Shown: positions 6,014 through 6,091 of the stretch, piece by piece | Layout of the letters: each line of letters starts with the position of its first letter | How positions within the stretch are numbered: the first letter of the stretch is position 1 | NCBI GenBank assembly: GCA_023135745.1 | Contig: JAGLSM010000136.1 | Span: 1 to 6,091, forward strand | Length of the DNA: 6,091 nt | DNA from: Spirochaetota bacterium | GTDB taxonomy: Bacteria; Spirochaetota; JAGLSM01 | Reading direction: 5' to 3' | Program-made: the position numbers and the translations under genes | The notes under the pieces: generated by a model | The model's input: the letters and a program-made list of their open reading frames with translations, nothing else | Databases searched by the model: none | Told to the model about the DNA's origin: nothing

Positions 6014-6091
6014 GTTGTGCAACGGAGACTTGTTCAATGTGAATTTATTATGCGATCGAGGTCTTTTTTACTCAAACAGTGCATTTTTCAA
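6014..6091. mobile_element. Second, partial copy of MITE/IS-end sequence, cut by the window edge
   Basis: GTTGTGCAAC recurs at 6014-6023. Bases 6037-6091 then align with 5910-5964, the right half of the first element, over 55 positions. Both begin ATGTGAATTT, share a T run followed by CTCARACAG, and end TTTTTCAA. By eye the two are roughly 70% alike, with one small offset. In the first copy TTTTTCAA leads directly into the terminal repeat, so the right end of this copy should lie just past base 6091. Confidence 0.5.

Noticed and set aside
5839..6091. CRISPR array, suggested by repeated GTTGYRCAAC blocks
   Set aside because: The blocks are only 10 bp, alternate in orientation and are irregularly spaced (134 and 41 bp apart). 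The sequences between them resemble each other, unlike spacers.

Overview
The window reads as ordinary chromosome from an AT-rich, Gram-negative-type (diderm) bacterium. The evidence is a signal-peptide lipoprotein, an outer-membrane beta-barrel of the NPAGL type, and part of a V/A-type (rotary) ATPase. V/A-ATPase together with PorV/UPF0164-like barrels occurs in spirochaetes and several other anaerobic diderm phyla. A spirochaete-like or candidate-phylum anaerobe is a reasonable guess, but nothing here fixes the taxon.

Layout on the plus strand: (1) Bases 3-203 hold the C-terminal remnant of a small protein resembling the end of a DUF559/Vsr-like endonuclease domain. It is bracketed by two inverted copies of a C-run/G-run repeat. 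(2) Bases 204-345 are a leader with a plausible sigma70-type promoter and a strong Shine-Dalgarno site. (3) Bases 346-1356 (lipoprotein with a TPR-like motif) and 1375-2538 (outer-membrane beta-barrel) are 18 nt apart and probably form a two-gene operon for an envelope complex.

Bases 2539-2745 separate convergent transcription units. This gap holds a strong bidirectional intrinsic terminator and three related GGGGC...GCCC palindromes. The third palindrome supplies the stop codon of the ATPase I gene.

On the minus strand, V/A-ATPase subunit C (AC39/d type, best start at 5713) is followed after 7 nt by subunit I (a-subunit, 640 aa). The stop codon of C lies inside the Shine-Dalgarno site of I, so the two are probably translationally coupled. 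C would cap the c-ring and join it to the central stalk; I would form the stator/ion half-channel. The c-ring subunit (K) and the catalytic A/B subunits are not in the window.

Bases 5714-6091 contain no convincing gene. They hold a perfect 19-bp-arm palindrome, a 144-bp MITE-like element with 26-bp terminal inverted repeats, and part of a related second copy cut off by the window end. The window's main curiosity is its load of different small palindromic or mobile repeats that sit at gene ends and reach into reading frames. I did not find a convincing new multi-gene system.
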